Source: Acheta domesticus (Eukaryota; Arthropoda; Insecta; Orthoptera; Gryllidae). From it: a stretch of DNA of 64,000 bases. Where the stretch lies: positions 146,745,708 to 146,809,707 of the forward strand of contig JAHLJT010000631.1 in NCBI GenBank assembly GCA_031308135.1, written 5' to 3'. The notes beneath the pieces were generated by a model that was given only the letters and a program-made list of their open reading frames with translations, was not told the DNA's origin and made no database searches. Below are positions 46,531 to 57,755 of this stretch, piece by piece. The first letter of the stretch is position 1; every line of letters starts with the position of its first letter. A program made the translations under genes and the position numbers.

Positions 46531-47000
46531 CCGTGGTTAGATTTGGAGATATATAATTTTGTGTGTTTTTGAAAGAATGAAAGTTAATTTTTTCAATAAC
46601 TTTTTTGACTTTTTTGTTTTAATTTTTTTGAGAACTATAGAACTCTTTGACCGCAATATGGACTTGTTAGAAAATTTTGATAACTCCGTTTTGGCCCGCA
46701 GCTCTTTTTTGGTTTTGAATTTAATTTTTTGCGATAATTTTTGAAATTTTACAGAACTTTTTTCGAAACTTTTCGAGAACTGTAGAACTCTTTGTTCGCC
46801 ATTCAGAACTCTCAAAATATTTGTATTTTAGAAAATTCAGTCCGCCAACTTCACACACCTCTTTCTTGCAACGAAAACACCAGATCAATCCGATCGTGCG
46901 CACGTTACGAATAAACGAGGAACTAGCCTCAAGCCTCAAACTGGCTTCAAAAATGTTGCCCAAAAGGCGGCTAGTTGATACATATATATCTTACACCGTG

Positions 47001-47505
47001 ATTTCGCCATGGGGAGTTTCGTTGACGGTTGACTCCTATGAACTGGACCTATACTAACCTTAAAGTGCAACGTATAGTCCCTAAACCAATGTCGTTAGAA
47101 TTGCGGGTGATATTCATGAAGTTGGTATGATCCACTTTCTCTGGGACCATTTGAGCCTGAAAACTCGTATAGCATTGAGTATTATACCAGAGACGGCACT
47201 TAACGTTATTCCTAACGATCTTATTCAAATCTCAAATTTTCATGGAGAGAAAAGCATCCATCTTGACCCCACGTTCGAGCCAATACAGACGATCGTTCGA
47301 AGAGCGATCTGCCGATGGAGACGGCGCGTAATCACGACCGGGGCATTTCAAATTACATTACGAAGCAATATTTGAAAATGGTGGCAAATTTTAATTACAT
47401 GAACATTATTTAATGGAAAATATTACGCTAGACAATTTAGAAGCCAATAATTATTAGTAAACGAGTCAGTGAAAGGAATTATACTCCAGGAAATGCAAAA
47501 TAAAA
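47001..47505. other. No gene recognised
   Basis: Less AT-rich than its surroundings, with an 82-codon plus frame (47127-47375) that matches nothing I know. No splice context. Confidence 0.35.
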
Positions 47506-48691
47506 CTAGTGGTGCAACAGAATGGCACAGACTTTCCCGTATTAGTTTTCTATTTCCTTGAGTCTTCGCTAGCTATTTGGAATTGCCACATACTCTTTCT
47601 TGCCAACTGCCATCTATCATCGCACGAACTCCATTTTTGGTCATTTTCTTAATTTTTGGTTTCCTATTGGTAGAACGGAAATATTAATTTTAGAATATTA
47701 AAGAACACAAAAACCTAGTCCTAAATGGCAATTTCTTTTAAAAATTATGTGCCGTTTTAAAGAAAATTGTGTTTTAGCACTACTAAAAATGCAAAATTTG
47801 AAGCTCATTTTCACAGAAAATTTTGAGTTTTCAAAATACTTTATTTGAAGCACTTACACTCACAAATATATTTTTTTTATAAATTGCTGGTATTGTGCAT
47901 ATTACAGATGTGAGAGATCTTTCAATAAAATATTTATGTAATTTTTGAAAAAAAATGAACTTTTCGTCATAGTAAAGAGTGCAATTAACTTTATCCCATC
48001 GAAATGTAGGTAGAAAATTTATTTAGCCATTTACGAGAAAATGGCGTTTGAGCCTTTCTGAAAATGCGGAATATTGAGCCAGTTTTCACAGAAAATGGTT
48101 GTGTTTTCGAGAAACTTTACTTGACATTATTTAAAGCAAATGTACTCATAAATATAATAATGTGAACAATTCGCCGCTAATGTAAATATTAACGACGCGA
48201 GAGACAAGTAAAACAAAATACATTTTTGCAATTTTTGAAAAAAACGAAAGACTAGAGCAATATGGCATTTTTGTCATAAAATTTCGAAAATGTCCGTGGG
48301 GCTTCATGTAAAGTACCCCCAAAAATTACAGAATCTTTTTCAAAATCTCAATGCTTTGACTAAATGCTTTGAATACGGAGCGTGTACATTTTGGAAGAAA
48401 TCGTACTTCAGTAATCGGTTTAGGCGCTAGCAGTGTTCACAGACGGACAGACGGACGGTCGGACAGACGGACGTTTTCCTTTCAATTGTTTTTTCGGTAG
48501 GAAGGACTCACAAAACAGGGTTTCTGGCTACACCACGTATTAGGGGATGTTTTTTTCTTAATTTAGCAACTGGTTTTATCCACTTTTTCGTTACCTCGGC
48601 CCGGCAATGAATTTTTTTTCGCGCAGCATTACATAACTTTCCGTATACTACGTATATCACTCCGTTAATACGTACGTATACGGGAAAGTAA
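47506..48691 (-). mobile_element. Helentron-like element, complete copy, 1186 bp
   Basis: On the minus strand it starts TTACTTTCCCGTATACG with the family palindrome, passes the GACGGACA tract (48441-48472) and tandem core. It ends CGGGAAAGTCTGTGCCATTC, with the GTGC/GCAC hairpin, then CACCACTAG followed by TTT. A CTAG end after a hairpin is the Helitron-type 3' terminus. No ORF of note, no target duplication, consistent with rolling-circle insertion. Confidence 0.65.
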
Positions 48692-49235
48692 TACTGCTTG
48701 AGCAATATTCATTTCTAAATTATGTAAATATACATAGTCGTACACAATATAAACTTATTACTTCAATTTTTTCACAATAGAAGTTAATAATATACACAGA
48801 TTATTTCAAATATCTGTTGACTGAATATTGAAATCATGAATTTAGAAAATTGTCAAAATACAACTAGTGACCATTACCTTTTTAATATTGTATCATTATC
48901 AAAACGACATGCCAGTTATTAACACATGTGAAATTTCAGCATATTATCAAAATTGCAATAAAGGTATTATAATATAAACGAATATTACAGATAAGTTTTA
49001 TAAATAAACAAACTTGCATCTGTACAAACAGTCCATAAAAACAACTTTTTATGCTTTCTTCATAAAAACATTACCTATTGTAACGATAAGGAGCTTATCG
49101 GCAAACATAGGTTTTCAAATCGCGCGCGGTGGCGAGAGCGACTCGAGAACCGGTCTAAGAACCGGGCGAACGGATCAGGAGCGGCGGACGCGAGAGAAGT
49201 ACGTGGCGGTTGGGGCAGCGATGGGGGACGCGTAG
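48692..49235. other. AT-rich then a short GC-rich block
   Basis: 49115-49235 is CpG-rich (GGCGAGAGCGACTCGAG, GGAGCGGCGGACGCGAG) in contrast with the AT-rich surroundings. It could be an LTR or promoter scrap. Nothing specific. Confidence 0.3.
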
Positions 49236-49644
49236 TAAGGCCTCATTCACAATGCAAACTTAAAAGTAAACGTAACGTAGCCGCAAAACCTAGAAATGTG
49301 TTACTAATCGAGACCATTCACAATGGCTTGACGTAACCGTAGACGTAAGTCGGTAAACTACGCAAGCTCCAAGCTTTTACGTGTAAGTTTACGTCGGAAT
49401 TCTACCGAAGACGAATCAGAGAGAAACATGAAAAAAAACAACAAACAAAAACAAATGCCCAACAAAATCCGCGAGAAGTAAATTGAAGGTCGATTGTGGG
49501 TTTTCTGTGATCGATTCCATGTTGTATTGTGTTGTGTTGTGTTGAGGTTGTGGTTGAAAGTGAATAGTGAAGTAGTTTGGAGAATTTTGTTGGAGTTGGA
49601 ACTCGAAATTAAAATTTGGGCCATTTTCGTTTTTGATTGACGAC

Positions 49645-50375
49645 ATGGCGAACACGTTCGTCACTTTCGACGAATTACTAATCAGTTTAGTGCAAGAGAA
49701 TCCATTTTTATATGACAAGGGACATGCGAGTTATAAAAATGTTGTATTGAAAGAAAACACATGGGCAAACATTTCGAAAATTTTGAACCAACCAGTATCG
49801 GATTGCCAGACCAGGCTGAAAACTACGGAAACCAGGGAAAGGTACGGGAAAGAAAAAGAAAGTAAGGAAATGGGTTCAAGAAGTGGAGCTGGATCATTTC
49901 AAAAGAAAGAATGGCATTTGATGGAAGACGTGTCTTTTCTGGATGATCACATTAAACCAAGAAAGACTTTTAATAATTTTAACGCAAAGTATTGTGAAAT
50001 TGAAATGATAGTGCCAGACAGTGAAGTGGACTTTTGTAGTGTAGGAGAGGCCAGCAACAGCAGTGGTGATCTGGCCTCTCTCATTCCGGAGGTAATTACC
50101 TCACCACCTGTACGCAAGAGAAAACATAGGAGTTCTTCAATAGATGATGATGCAATTCTTCAGTCATTGCAGGCTGTTGCAGAAGTCAACAAGAAGATGT
50201 CTGAAACTCTTATTTCAAAAAAAGAATAGACTCTAGTGGAGAGGAGCCATTTGTTCAATTTATTTGCGAGAACTTGGCATTGTTGCCTGAAGATATAAAG
50301 GATGAGGTTATGGTGGAAATGACACAATTAATAATGAGGGCAAAAAGGAAGTCACGGTGCCAGGAAAATGTGTAA
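49645..50375 (+). pseudogene. Harbinger helper protein, MADF (Myb/SANT-like) and BESS-like tail
   Basis: DNA-binding helper that, in PIF/Harbinger systems, brings transposase to the element ends and the nucleus. ATG at 49645; the frame to TAG at 50227 holds a MADF-type domain in about residues 5-105 (LLISLVQENPFLYDKG, NTWANISKILNQ, CQTRLKTTETRERYG, FLDDHIKPRKTFNNF). A basic patch PVRKRKHRSSS follows at about residue 155. A one-base slip in the A7 run (50217-50223) would put the stop out of frame and allow a C-terminal stretch EPFVQFICENLALLPEDIKD to TAA at 50373, BESS-like in pattern. AATAAA at 50384 would serve as poly(A) signal. The frameshift could be a real mutation or a sequencing error. 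Confidence 0.8.
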
Positions 50376-50419
50376 TTAATGTAAATAAAATTACAACTTG
50401 AAATATTCTTTCAAATTTT

Positions 50420-51560
50420 TTAATCTTGGTTACCTCTTAATACATAATTTAACTGACCCTCCAAGGTCCCAGCAGGTGAAATTAAATAATTAGCAAGTTG
50501 CTCGCGCACTTGAGTTGTATGCTGTGTTGCATTACGAGCACCAATTCTAATAGTTAAGTTCTGAAATGCCCCACCATCCTGTGGCACATCCCTTCTCCAG
50601 TTTCCTTCAACTAGCTGCCCATCCACCTCTCAGTCCACATATGAAAATGGGCAATATGTTTTATTTCTCGCATTGTTTTCAGAGTTCTGGAGAAAATTGT
50701 GGAGGAACACTGTTGATTTGATAATATTATCAACATTTTCCGGCTTAGCATTTATAATTCTGTGAAAAATTCTCCACCGAGAAACCATTATCTCAAAGGT
50801 GTTTTCTATAACACGCCGAGCACGTGATAGGCGATAATTGTAAATTTTGTTCCTTACATTAGTCAACGAAGCTTTAGAAAACGGTTTCATTAAATTGTAT
50901 TTTAGAGGAAAGGCTGCATCACCTACAAAATAATGAGGATGAATAATGTCTGCTGTGTTTGGAAACAAAGCAGGTGGAGGGACTGGAAACACGTTATTAT
51001 TTAGTTTTTGACCAAATTCAGATTGAGTGAAAATACCACTGTCACTTTGTGAACCGTATGAGCCAATATCAACATGGGTAAAACAATAATTGGCATCACA
51101 AACGGCCATCAACACTATACTAAAACTTTTGGGATCCGCTATTGGCTGGGGATTGAATGATGACATGCTTCCCATCGATCGCACCAATACAGTTCGGGAG
51201 GTTCCACGTTCTACTAAAATTTTCTGCAATTATAATGAAGTCTTCCTGCGTTGGAACTGGCAAATATGTTTTATGCAAAGCATTCCATATTGCACTTGTG
51301 GTTTCGTTCAATACATTGCAGCATGTAGATTTTCTAATGCCGTAATTCCATGCAAATGAGGGAATGGAGTCTCCAGTTGCCAAGAATCTGTAAGACAAAA
51401 TATGTGGTATATATGCACTGTACTTAATACACAGGCAACTAATTTTGCTAGCAAGCAAGATAAGGTGCAGGGTAATATTACCAGGGGTGAAACATTGCCA
51501 CACCTTCAAAAAATTTAAGAAGCACTGCCCGTAAATTTATTTGCTGGCTGTTTCCAAGGC
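50420..51560 (-). pseudogene. Harbinger DDE transposase (DDE_Tnp_4 type)
   Basis: Cuts and rejoins the element using a DDE triad. Upstream reading includes RGSLGNSQQINLRAVLLKFF (about 51570-51511). Then come FLATGDSIPSFAWNYGIRKS and NLPNCIGAIDGKHVIIQSP (first Asp). A frameshift with a few residues lost lies near 51120. The frame continues with FSIVLMAVCDANYCFTHVD, YFVGDAAFPL (second Asp) and ARRVIENTFEIMVSRWRIF (Glu). An in-frame TGA at 50630-50632 (probably a decayed CGA) precedes 68 more family-like codons (DGQLVEGNWRRDV) to the natural stop at 50420. All three catalytic residues survive. It converges on the helper gene with about 45 bp between stops. Confidence 0.9.
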
Positions 51561-51624
51561 TACCTCTCTTAGAAACATTATATACAATCGTTGGTTCTGT
51601 TTGGTTACTGCTGCAACATAAAAT

Positions 51625-52280
51625 GACTGTGTGGTGTACTGCGACAGCCAAATCTTGTTGAAATAAGTTGAAAGAGAGTTGAATAAGTGATTCCGACGAG
51701 TAAATATATCATATCCAAGGCATGTTTTGTCATGACTTAATGATTATTGATAAACAAGATACAATATATTATTGAGAAAGTAATAACATTTACTACTTTG
51801 AGGGTAACATTACTGGCAAATTTAATTTATATCCTTTTAGTAGTTCTTGCATTGAAGTAATTGACATTTGTGAACAAATGCACATGTGTGCAATTAAGTT
51901 TATCATTAATTGACATTTGTGAGTTTATATATCATTTCTAAAGCTTATGACTTACAAATTGTAAACATTGATTCATTTTATTTGATACTAATTACTTTTT
52001 ATTGTCCTACTTGCACTGAGACGCATATCATTAATTTACTTTAACTTGTTTTTAGATAGAATGCCATATAGGCAAATACAACATTCAGTATCTATGTTTT
52101 ACAAAACTATGATGAAGTTTAAATGACCAAGCAAAGTAAATGTTAATAGTGGAAAATTAAGTGGAGCGAGGGGCACCGTAACTTTGGGATCAACCGTTAA
52201 TAATAATGATTGTAAGTAATTACAATATCCTGACTTATAATTACATTATTTTCTATATCAATAAATTGTTCATGAAATCA
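51625..52280. other. AT-rich sequence, no gene
   Basis: Expected to contain the right Harbinger end, but no copy of GCATTGTGAATG was found. Nothing else supported. Confidence 0.35.
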
Positions 52281-52284
52281 TTGA

Positions 52285-52682
52285 GTAACAATGCACATTT
52301 CCAGCAATTTGTAAACACTATTGAATTTGTGAGTTAATGTACTTCAAATGACTTCAAATAAAGTTTTTCGAAAAGTCAAAACTTTTCTGTAAAAAAGAGA
52401 TCAAATTTCACATTTACAGTAGCGCTTAATCGCCATTTTCTTGAAACAGCTCCAAATTTTTCAAGGAAAATTGCCATTTAGGGCAAGGTTTAATTGTTTT
52501 TTATATTCTTAAAATAATAGTTTTGTTCTGCTATTAGAAAACTGAAAACTTAAGAAAATGTCGGAAAAAATGTAGTTTGGGTGACGATAGATGGCAGCTG
52601 TCAAGAGTCTGAAAAGCTAGCCGAGACCAAACAAAACAGAAAATTAATAGGGAAAGTCTGTGCCATTCTGTAGCACCACTAG
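52285..52682 (+). mobile_element. Helentron-like 3' fragment (copy 3)
   Basis: Matches copy A about 18500-18900 and ends AGGGAAAGTCTGTGCCATTC, hairpin GTGC/GCAC, CACCACTAG (52682), then TT. The 5' half is missing. Confidence 0.6.
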
Positions 52683-53010
52683 TTAAAATTGCACATATTG
52701 TATGCAATATTGCCTAAAACGTACTAACATTTTCGAAAAAATGTACATGTTGTTAATGGAAGAACTTGTTTACGCAAATATAATGATAGGTAGATGTTTA
52801 CAATTTTTCTGACACGTCTGACAGGCTGGCTAACAGCTGTACAAATTATTTTAACTTACATCGTACTGTATTGAGCAGAATGAATTATGTTGTTTAAGGC
52901 GATCCTGGTGTTTGAGCTTCATACTAAGTGGTTTTTACCGTACGCCAGTTACCCACGATGCATTGCCCTCTCCCACTTCGCTCAGAACACCTGCTTTTGT
53001 GCTTGCTCTT

Positions 53011-53085
53011 CAGGGACGTCGGAAGTATTTTCAAATAGGGAGGGCGATTATAGACTCACTTTAATCCTCACCCCTTCCTGTCAAT

Positions 53086-53128
<43 letters not shown>

Positions 53129-53559
53129 GTATTTATATAGATTATAAATTATATTATAAATTATAATTATATAATTTATATAGTAACTATTTATACTTTT
53201 AGAGTAATTGTTTATAAATATATTCAGCAGAGAATTTTGTTGTATTGCAACAAAGTTTTCGTTCGAGCCGATGACACATTTAGCATGAAGAAAATAACAC
53301 CTTTTATATCGTGCCTTTTTTTATTAAATTTTTTATTCTTTCTTAACTATAGGACATCGGACGCGGCGTATCGTCTGTTTGGGTAAAGTGTTTTCTGAGA
53401 ACGTTCATATTTTCGAACGACGAAAAAACAAAAGAAAAGTCGGATACTTAACGTGAGATTTTATTGCCATTTATTTTGATTTTAGGGGGTCGGCGACCCT
53501 CCAATTCTACGATTGGGGGGTCGCTCAGACCCCCCTGACCCATACTTCCGACGTCCTTG
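53011..53559 (-). mobile_element. hAT MITE, 549 bp (copy 2, inverted)
   Basis: Inverted relative of 32423-32968. Exact 8-bp duplication TTGCTCTT (53003-53010 and 53560-53567). The (AT)n core is at about 53088-53125. It ends 36 bp before a candidate start codon at 53596. Confidence 0.9.
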
Positions 53560-53595
53560 TTGCTCTTCCTCAGTTTCAGCTCTGTGACCTGTGAC

Positions 53596-53620
53596 CATGG
53601 CGGAGGTTGCGCCGGTCTTG
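53596..53620 (+). CDS. Candidate first coding exon of a host gene (weak)
   Basis: ATG in good context (GACCATGG) opens MAEVAPVL, then a possible donor TTG|GTTAAG at 53621. Upstream are pyrimidine tracts (CTTTTGTGCTTGCTCTT, CTCTTCCT) and a less AT-rich composition (52965-53003, then 53568-53620 once the MITE is removed), as in a compact promoter and 5' UTR. The only downstream exon candidate is 54805-54901 (after TTTCCAG, before GTAAGC), whose reading frame I cannot settle. Product unknown; may be spurious. Confidence 0.25.
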
Positions 53621-53929
53621 GTTAAGTTTTTTTTTGCTTGAAATATAATCACAGCACGGAAAAGGAGTGAAACGTTTAAATGTTGATTAACATTGGTGTG
53701 ACACTGAACACTCCACAACAATTACATTGGACAAACGCCACATGCGTGCAACATATTTTTTGAAGATTAATTTGAAACGTTTTTCAAGAACAGTTCTTCT
53801 TGCAATGGTATTGTGCAGGTGTTAGAAACGAATGTTTTTTACTGAGGAAAACTTCTCCTGTGATTTGAAGGTTTACTCAAACATTTGATGTCTTTGCCAC
53901 CAAACCTGATATTTTGTATGTTTAATCAT

Positions 53930-54275
53930 TGAGGTAAGGTCAAATATGAAGATTATTAATTGATACATATGTTTAAGGTATTCATCAGTGCTTAGTGTTT
54001 ATGTAAAGAAATGTTGGCTTGTTATATATTAAGATGAGTATTCAGATTCTGTCTGCATGCATTTATTGCTCTTTTCTGGTTGCTATTGGCAAACGACACC
54101 CAATGAACTTTAATAAAGTAATATTTTGGTGCTGTCAATCACAAGAACAACCTTGCACTGTCTTTGTTATGAAAGGTCAAATTTTATGAAGGTTATTAAC
54201 TTATACAAATTGTTTTTCAAGTTATCATTCAGTGCTTAGTGTTTCAGCGTTAAGGAAATGTTAGCTTTTAATGTT
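53930..54275 (+). repeat. Diverged tandem duplication, about 238-bp spacing
   Basis: AAGGTCAAAT..ATGAAG.TTATTAA.T..TACA and CAGTGCTTAGTGTTT occur in the same order near 53935-54022 and 54173-54270. Confidence 0.7.
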
Positions 54276-54914
54276 TTGATAGATTGGAGCCTGCTTGCAT
54301 GAGGAAACAGTTTGTATACTGTTTATATGATAATATATTATTCAGTGAAATTAAGCAAATCGATATAATTAACACCTGCTTTTCTATCGCCACATCATGA
54401 ACATGTTCATACGTTTGCATAAAAGGTATGTAATATAGTCTAGATACCGCTGTTGTCTCATCTAGGACCAATATGCAATGTTTGTGTGCACTTACAGCTG
54501 GCGTTTCCCAATATTTTGTGAAATTGCTTACTGGGTACTTCCTTTATGCATTGTTGTTTTTTAATATCTTATTTAACGAAAACTGTCTATAGATGTTTTC
54601 AAAGGATAATTTTAGGATACTGTATAATCTGTTTACATTGAAAATTGTAATAAAAAGGTAATGGTAACATAATGTTATATGTTTATTCAACAATGTGTTT
54701 GAGCATTTAATTACTTACCTTTCACTTTCCTGGTTTAAGAGCTCCTTGCACTTTAGTATTTTGAGCATAGTAGGAATGTTGAGTATTGACTAATTTAATT
54801 TCCAGTCCATTGCCTATCAGAAACTCCCAACAGAACTCACTATGGAGAAACAATTTCATTTGAAGGAAAAATTTTTAGGTCAGCAAAGGAAATTTTTAGT
54901 GGTAAGCATTTTAT

Positions 54915-55310
54915 AGCCACGGAGCTCGCTGGCGCGGAACGCTGGCCAGCGAGTCGGAGATCCTCGAGGCGAGGATATCTTGGGCCGGGTCTCCCCTACT
55001 TAAGGGGGCGCGGGCACCAGCCAGGCAGCAGCGGAGGTTCGGGAACACAGTCGGTCGGTCTACACTGCTCGAGGAGGAAGCCGGGCAGCCCAGGGCCGTG
55101 CCAAGTGACACACGGGGAGAAAACGTGCCAGTAGTCGCACGTGGTGCCGCCGCGTCGTGGAGACGCGCGGACGTGTGTTGAGTCAAGCGATAAATGGGAA
55201 GGAGTCCTACACGACGCACACTTCATCTGGAGGAGAGTAACTCCTGTAATATTTGTTGTAAATTTGTTCAACAATTTGTCATGGTGAACTCAATAAAGCA
55301 CTGTTAAGTT
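54915..55310 (+). repeat. GC-rich LTR-like block
   Basis: Sharply GC-rich, with a TATA-like CTACTTAAGGGGGCG (about 54998) and AATAAA at 55292, in LTR-like order. The ends could not be fixed and no retrotransposon genes adjoin. Confidence 0.35.
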
Positions 55311-55313
55311 TGC

Positions 55314-55790
55314 GTGCTATCTTTGATTTATGAACATAACAGGACCTATGCCACCTTTGCAAGTGTATTTTACTTTATTATTATAAGAAATTTAAAGAAA
55401 AGATCTGGAGCTGTTTTTGAGAAAATTTTGAAAATTTCCAGGGGTCTTCATGTACAGTACTCCCAAATTTTGAAGAAAGTTTTTCGAAATCATAGCACCT
55501 CGTTTCGAGCCAGATCGACTGGGGAATATCCATTTCGGAGAAAAGCCTACGTATGGTTTAGGCGATAGTCGTGTTTACAGAAGGACAGACTGACGAATGG
55601 ACATCCGGGCGAAGAGACAGATGGACGAATGTTTTAATAAAAAAAACAATTTTTCGGTATCAAGGGACCCCGAAACGTGTATTTCCATTGAAATCTCGAA
55701 ATCGCTTTTCCGCAGCATTACATGACTTTGCCTAAACTACGTACATTACTTCGTATATATGCATGTGTTGGGGAAAGTGAAAAAGGCGTT
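55314..55790 (-). mobile_element. Helentron-like fragment (5' half)
   Basis: Shares the GCAGCATTACAT..ACTTT palindromic 5' end (about 55708-55782), the GGACAGAC tract (55579-55629) and the RNLKK..FEK coding-like stretch with copy A. The 3' end is missing. Confidence 0.55.
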
Positions 55791-55929
55791 ATTAATTAGC
55801 TTGATATTACAAATCGTAGAATGTTAGTAATTTATTTGGATTATTAGTATTAGAGTAATTTATCAACTGTTTGTGATGTGCTATGACTAATCGATAAACA
55901 AGTTGAAATCTAAATAATATGGAAATAAG

Positions 55930-56210
55930 CTTTTTTGACAAGAATTCGCTAAGCGAATGCACATAGTTTTGACAACACTGCGCTGGAAACAGTGTGTGGC
56001 TCGCTTCTGTACAATTTACTGCGATTACTGTAAGTATATTCCTGTTTCTTTCATTTGTCAAAGTAAGAAATGATTGCTGCTCCTGACTATCGAAATAAAA
56101 GCAGATATGCATCACATAAGACAGCATTACATGTCTAATATGTGTTTCAAGCAGACATGCATCACATTTCTAATAAGAGTGGGAAACTAAGTGCTGTTTG
56201 GCAACACTAG
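55930..56210 (+). mobile_element. Helentron-like 3' end fragment
   Basis: Matches copy A about 19500-19638 (CACATAGTT.TGACAACACTG) and ends GGGAAACTAAGTGCTGTTTG, then GCAACACTAG (56210) before TTTTT. Confidence 0.5.
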
Positions 56211-57340
56211 TTTTTATTTTATTCAACACGTGGAAATATTTAAGGAATCAGATGGTATTAAATGTAAGATACCTCATCAGGCACTCTGAGGAGTAATGTA
56301 TAAAAATCTGGTGCGAAATTCACCGCAACCGCACGTACTGGCTCTCAGCCTAGGAATTACTCTGTACAAATCATGCTATTTTCACTACTGTTTCTCTTGG
56401 AATAAAAGATAAAACCACCTTCACTCAAACTTTTGTACCACACACCACCTCAAATTACTTGACGATAATTCACTTTCAACGTAAACAATGCGGACTAATG
56501 TTCAAAGCAGAAAGAGAGAAAAATACGGGCGCCGAAGTCAACTTTATCTAGCGAGAGATATATTGAGAGAACTATCTAGCGGGAGATTAAATTGTAAACA
56601 TTGTTTTTGTAGAGCGACCATTCAATATTTATCTTTTACTATTTACAAATAATTATTTAAATACTCCGTTCACGTTTACAAACAGCTTTTGTTAATCTGA
56701 GAATGTAATGAATGGTCGAGTGTTTGACTAGTGACTGACACGAACATATCACCGTTTAGGAATTCGGGGCCATGTGAATATGAAACAAATATTTTAATTT
56801 TTGGGGGTATTTTCCATGAAGCCTCGTTTAAATTTCAAACTTTTTGGAAAAAAACTCCAAATTGTTTGGTTAAACTTTGTCCTCGAATAGTATAAATGAC
56901 ATAAAAGAATGGTGCTGATCTAATTCTCATTAAAATATCTAATTTTTTCGAAAAATGCAGATGTTCAAATTTTTTTTCGGACTCTTCTTATAATTACAAT
57001 ATTGAAGCTAGAGATCTTGAAATACGATCCCGTACAAATTCTCAAAAATGTGTAGTAGTTTTCGTGTAATAAGGCGTGAAATATAGGCAATTTTTAAACA
57101 ATTATTTAAAAAAAAGGCTAACATTAAAAAAAATATTCTTCCTGTATGTACGGGTAAACGGTAAAAATTGGTGCTAGTCCCGTTTGCAGAAAAGTATATG
57201 TATTTTCGAGTATTTCAAAAAAGTAACATTCAAAAACTACAAAAATTTGAAGGTAGGGTTTTTTGTTTTAAACCAAATCTGTTCTAAAAAACGATATTAG
57301 AAAATGCCACGTACATTTTTTTTTGTAAAAACGAGTTGTT
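56211..57340. repeat. Decayed Helentron-core-like sequence
   Basis: 56790-57340 repeats the TTTTCGAAAAATGCAGA...TTTTTTTCGGA.TCTTC pattern of the tandem core, but without ends. 56211-56790 holds nothing recognisable. Confidence 0.35.
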
Positions 57341-57629
57341 TTCGCGCTTGATTGATTGTTTAGTGATTGCGGGCGCGTCGACTGCTCAGGCCATTAGTTC
57401 CGCTGGATGGTGACCTACACGTCGGCTAGAAGTTTTTTCTCCAACGAACACCGCTCCAGCTTGGGACAAGTTTATAGCTCCCGAGTCGTCTCCGTGGTAG
57501 TGAGTGCATGCAAGTGTAAGTAAGGGGTGAGGATAGGTCAAGGAAGGGGAAGAAAAGATCGCTTGCGCTCTGCGGCCCTTTTGCTATACTTCGATTTTTT
57601 TTTAAATGGCTGATGTCATTAGGTCATTA
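57341..57629. other. GC-rich block, unassigned
   Basis: CpG-bearing sequence (GGGCGCGTCGACTGCTCAGG, CCCGAGTCGTCTCCGTGG) between AT-rich repeats. No frame or ends. Confidence 0.3.
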
Positions 57630-57755
57630 TTACACTTCCTGCCTTATAAAATGAATTTTTAAACAGTGGAAGCACATTTCTGAGGTCACGAGCTCCGTTG
57701 AGAAGGACGATCGCGAATTAATTTTAAGATTCATTTTATAAGGCAGGAGGTGTAA
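57630..57755. mobile_element. Hairpin MITE, 126 bp
   Basis: About 34-bp inverted ends TTACACTTCCTGCCTTATAA, continuing AATGAAT, enclose about 58 bp. No clear target duplication, possibly because the flanks have decayed. Confidence 0.6.

Larger units (their letters stand above)
42955..46860. mobile_element. Foldback transposon with tandem-repeat arms, 3.9 kb
   Basis: Inverted ends AGGTGTGTGAA...GCGGACTGAAT continue as inverted sequence for several hundred bp (about 42955-43290 with 46530-46860). Flanks CTTTGTTGC (42946-42954) and CTTTCTTGC (46861-46869) are a 9-bp duplication with one mismatch. The interrupted target is confirmed by copy B near 26425. Inside each arm are about 160-bp tandem units in opposite orientation. 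A 9-bp duplication with long inverted repeats suggests a Mutator-like foldback; this is inference. Confidence 0.7.
42870..47000 (-). mobile_element. CACGGTG-ended element (copy C), interrupted
   Basis: Read on the minus strand from 47000: CACGGTGTAAGATATATATG, then the same CAACTAGCCGCCTTTTGG region as copies A and B, down to 46861. The match resumes below 42954 (GGTCACTGAATAAACGTAAT). The intervening 42955-46860 is a foldback insertion. The far end of copy C was not found. Confidence 0.65.
49239..51620. mobile_element. PIF/Harbinger transposon, nearly intact gene pair
   Basis: The left end GGCCTCATTCACAATGC follows TAA (49236-49238), the 3-bp TWA target of PIF/Harbinger. The two genes expected of the superfamily face each other: a MADF helper (plus) and a DDE transposase (minus). 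The right terminus was not found, so the right limit is set just past the transposase. Confidence 0.8.

Noticed and set aside
46537..46815. Lysine-rich 92-codon minus frame
   Set aside because: Lies in the foldback arm; AAA/AAG-rich repeat translation with no family match.
49358..49718. Minus frames opposite the Harbinger helper gene
   Set aside because: Antisense shadows of the MADF gene and its 5' flank.
54911..55274. Overlapping minus frames of 102 and 92 codons
   Set aside because: Frames in a GC-rich LTR-like block without stops by composition. No domain, and two frames are open at once.
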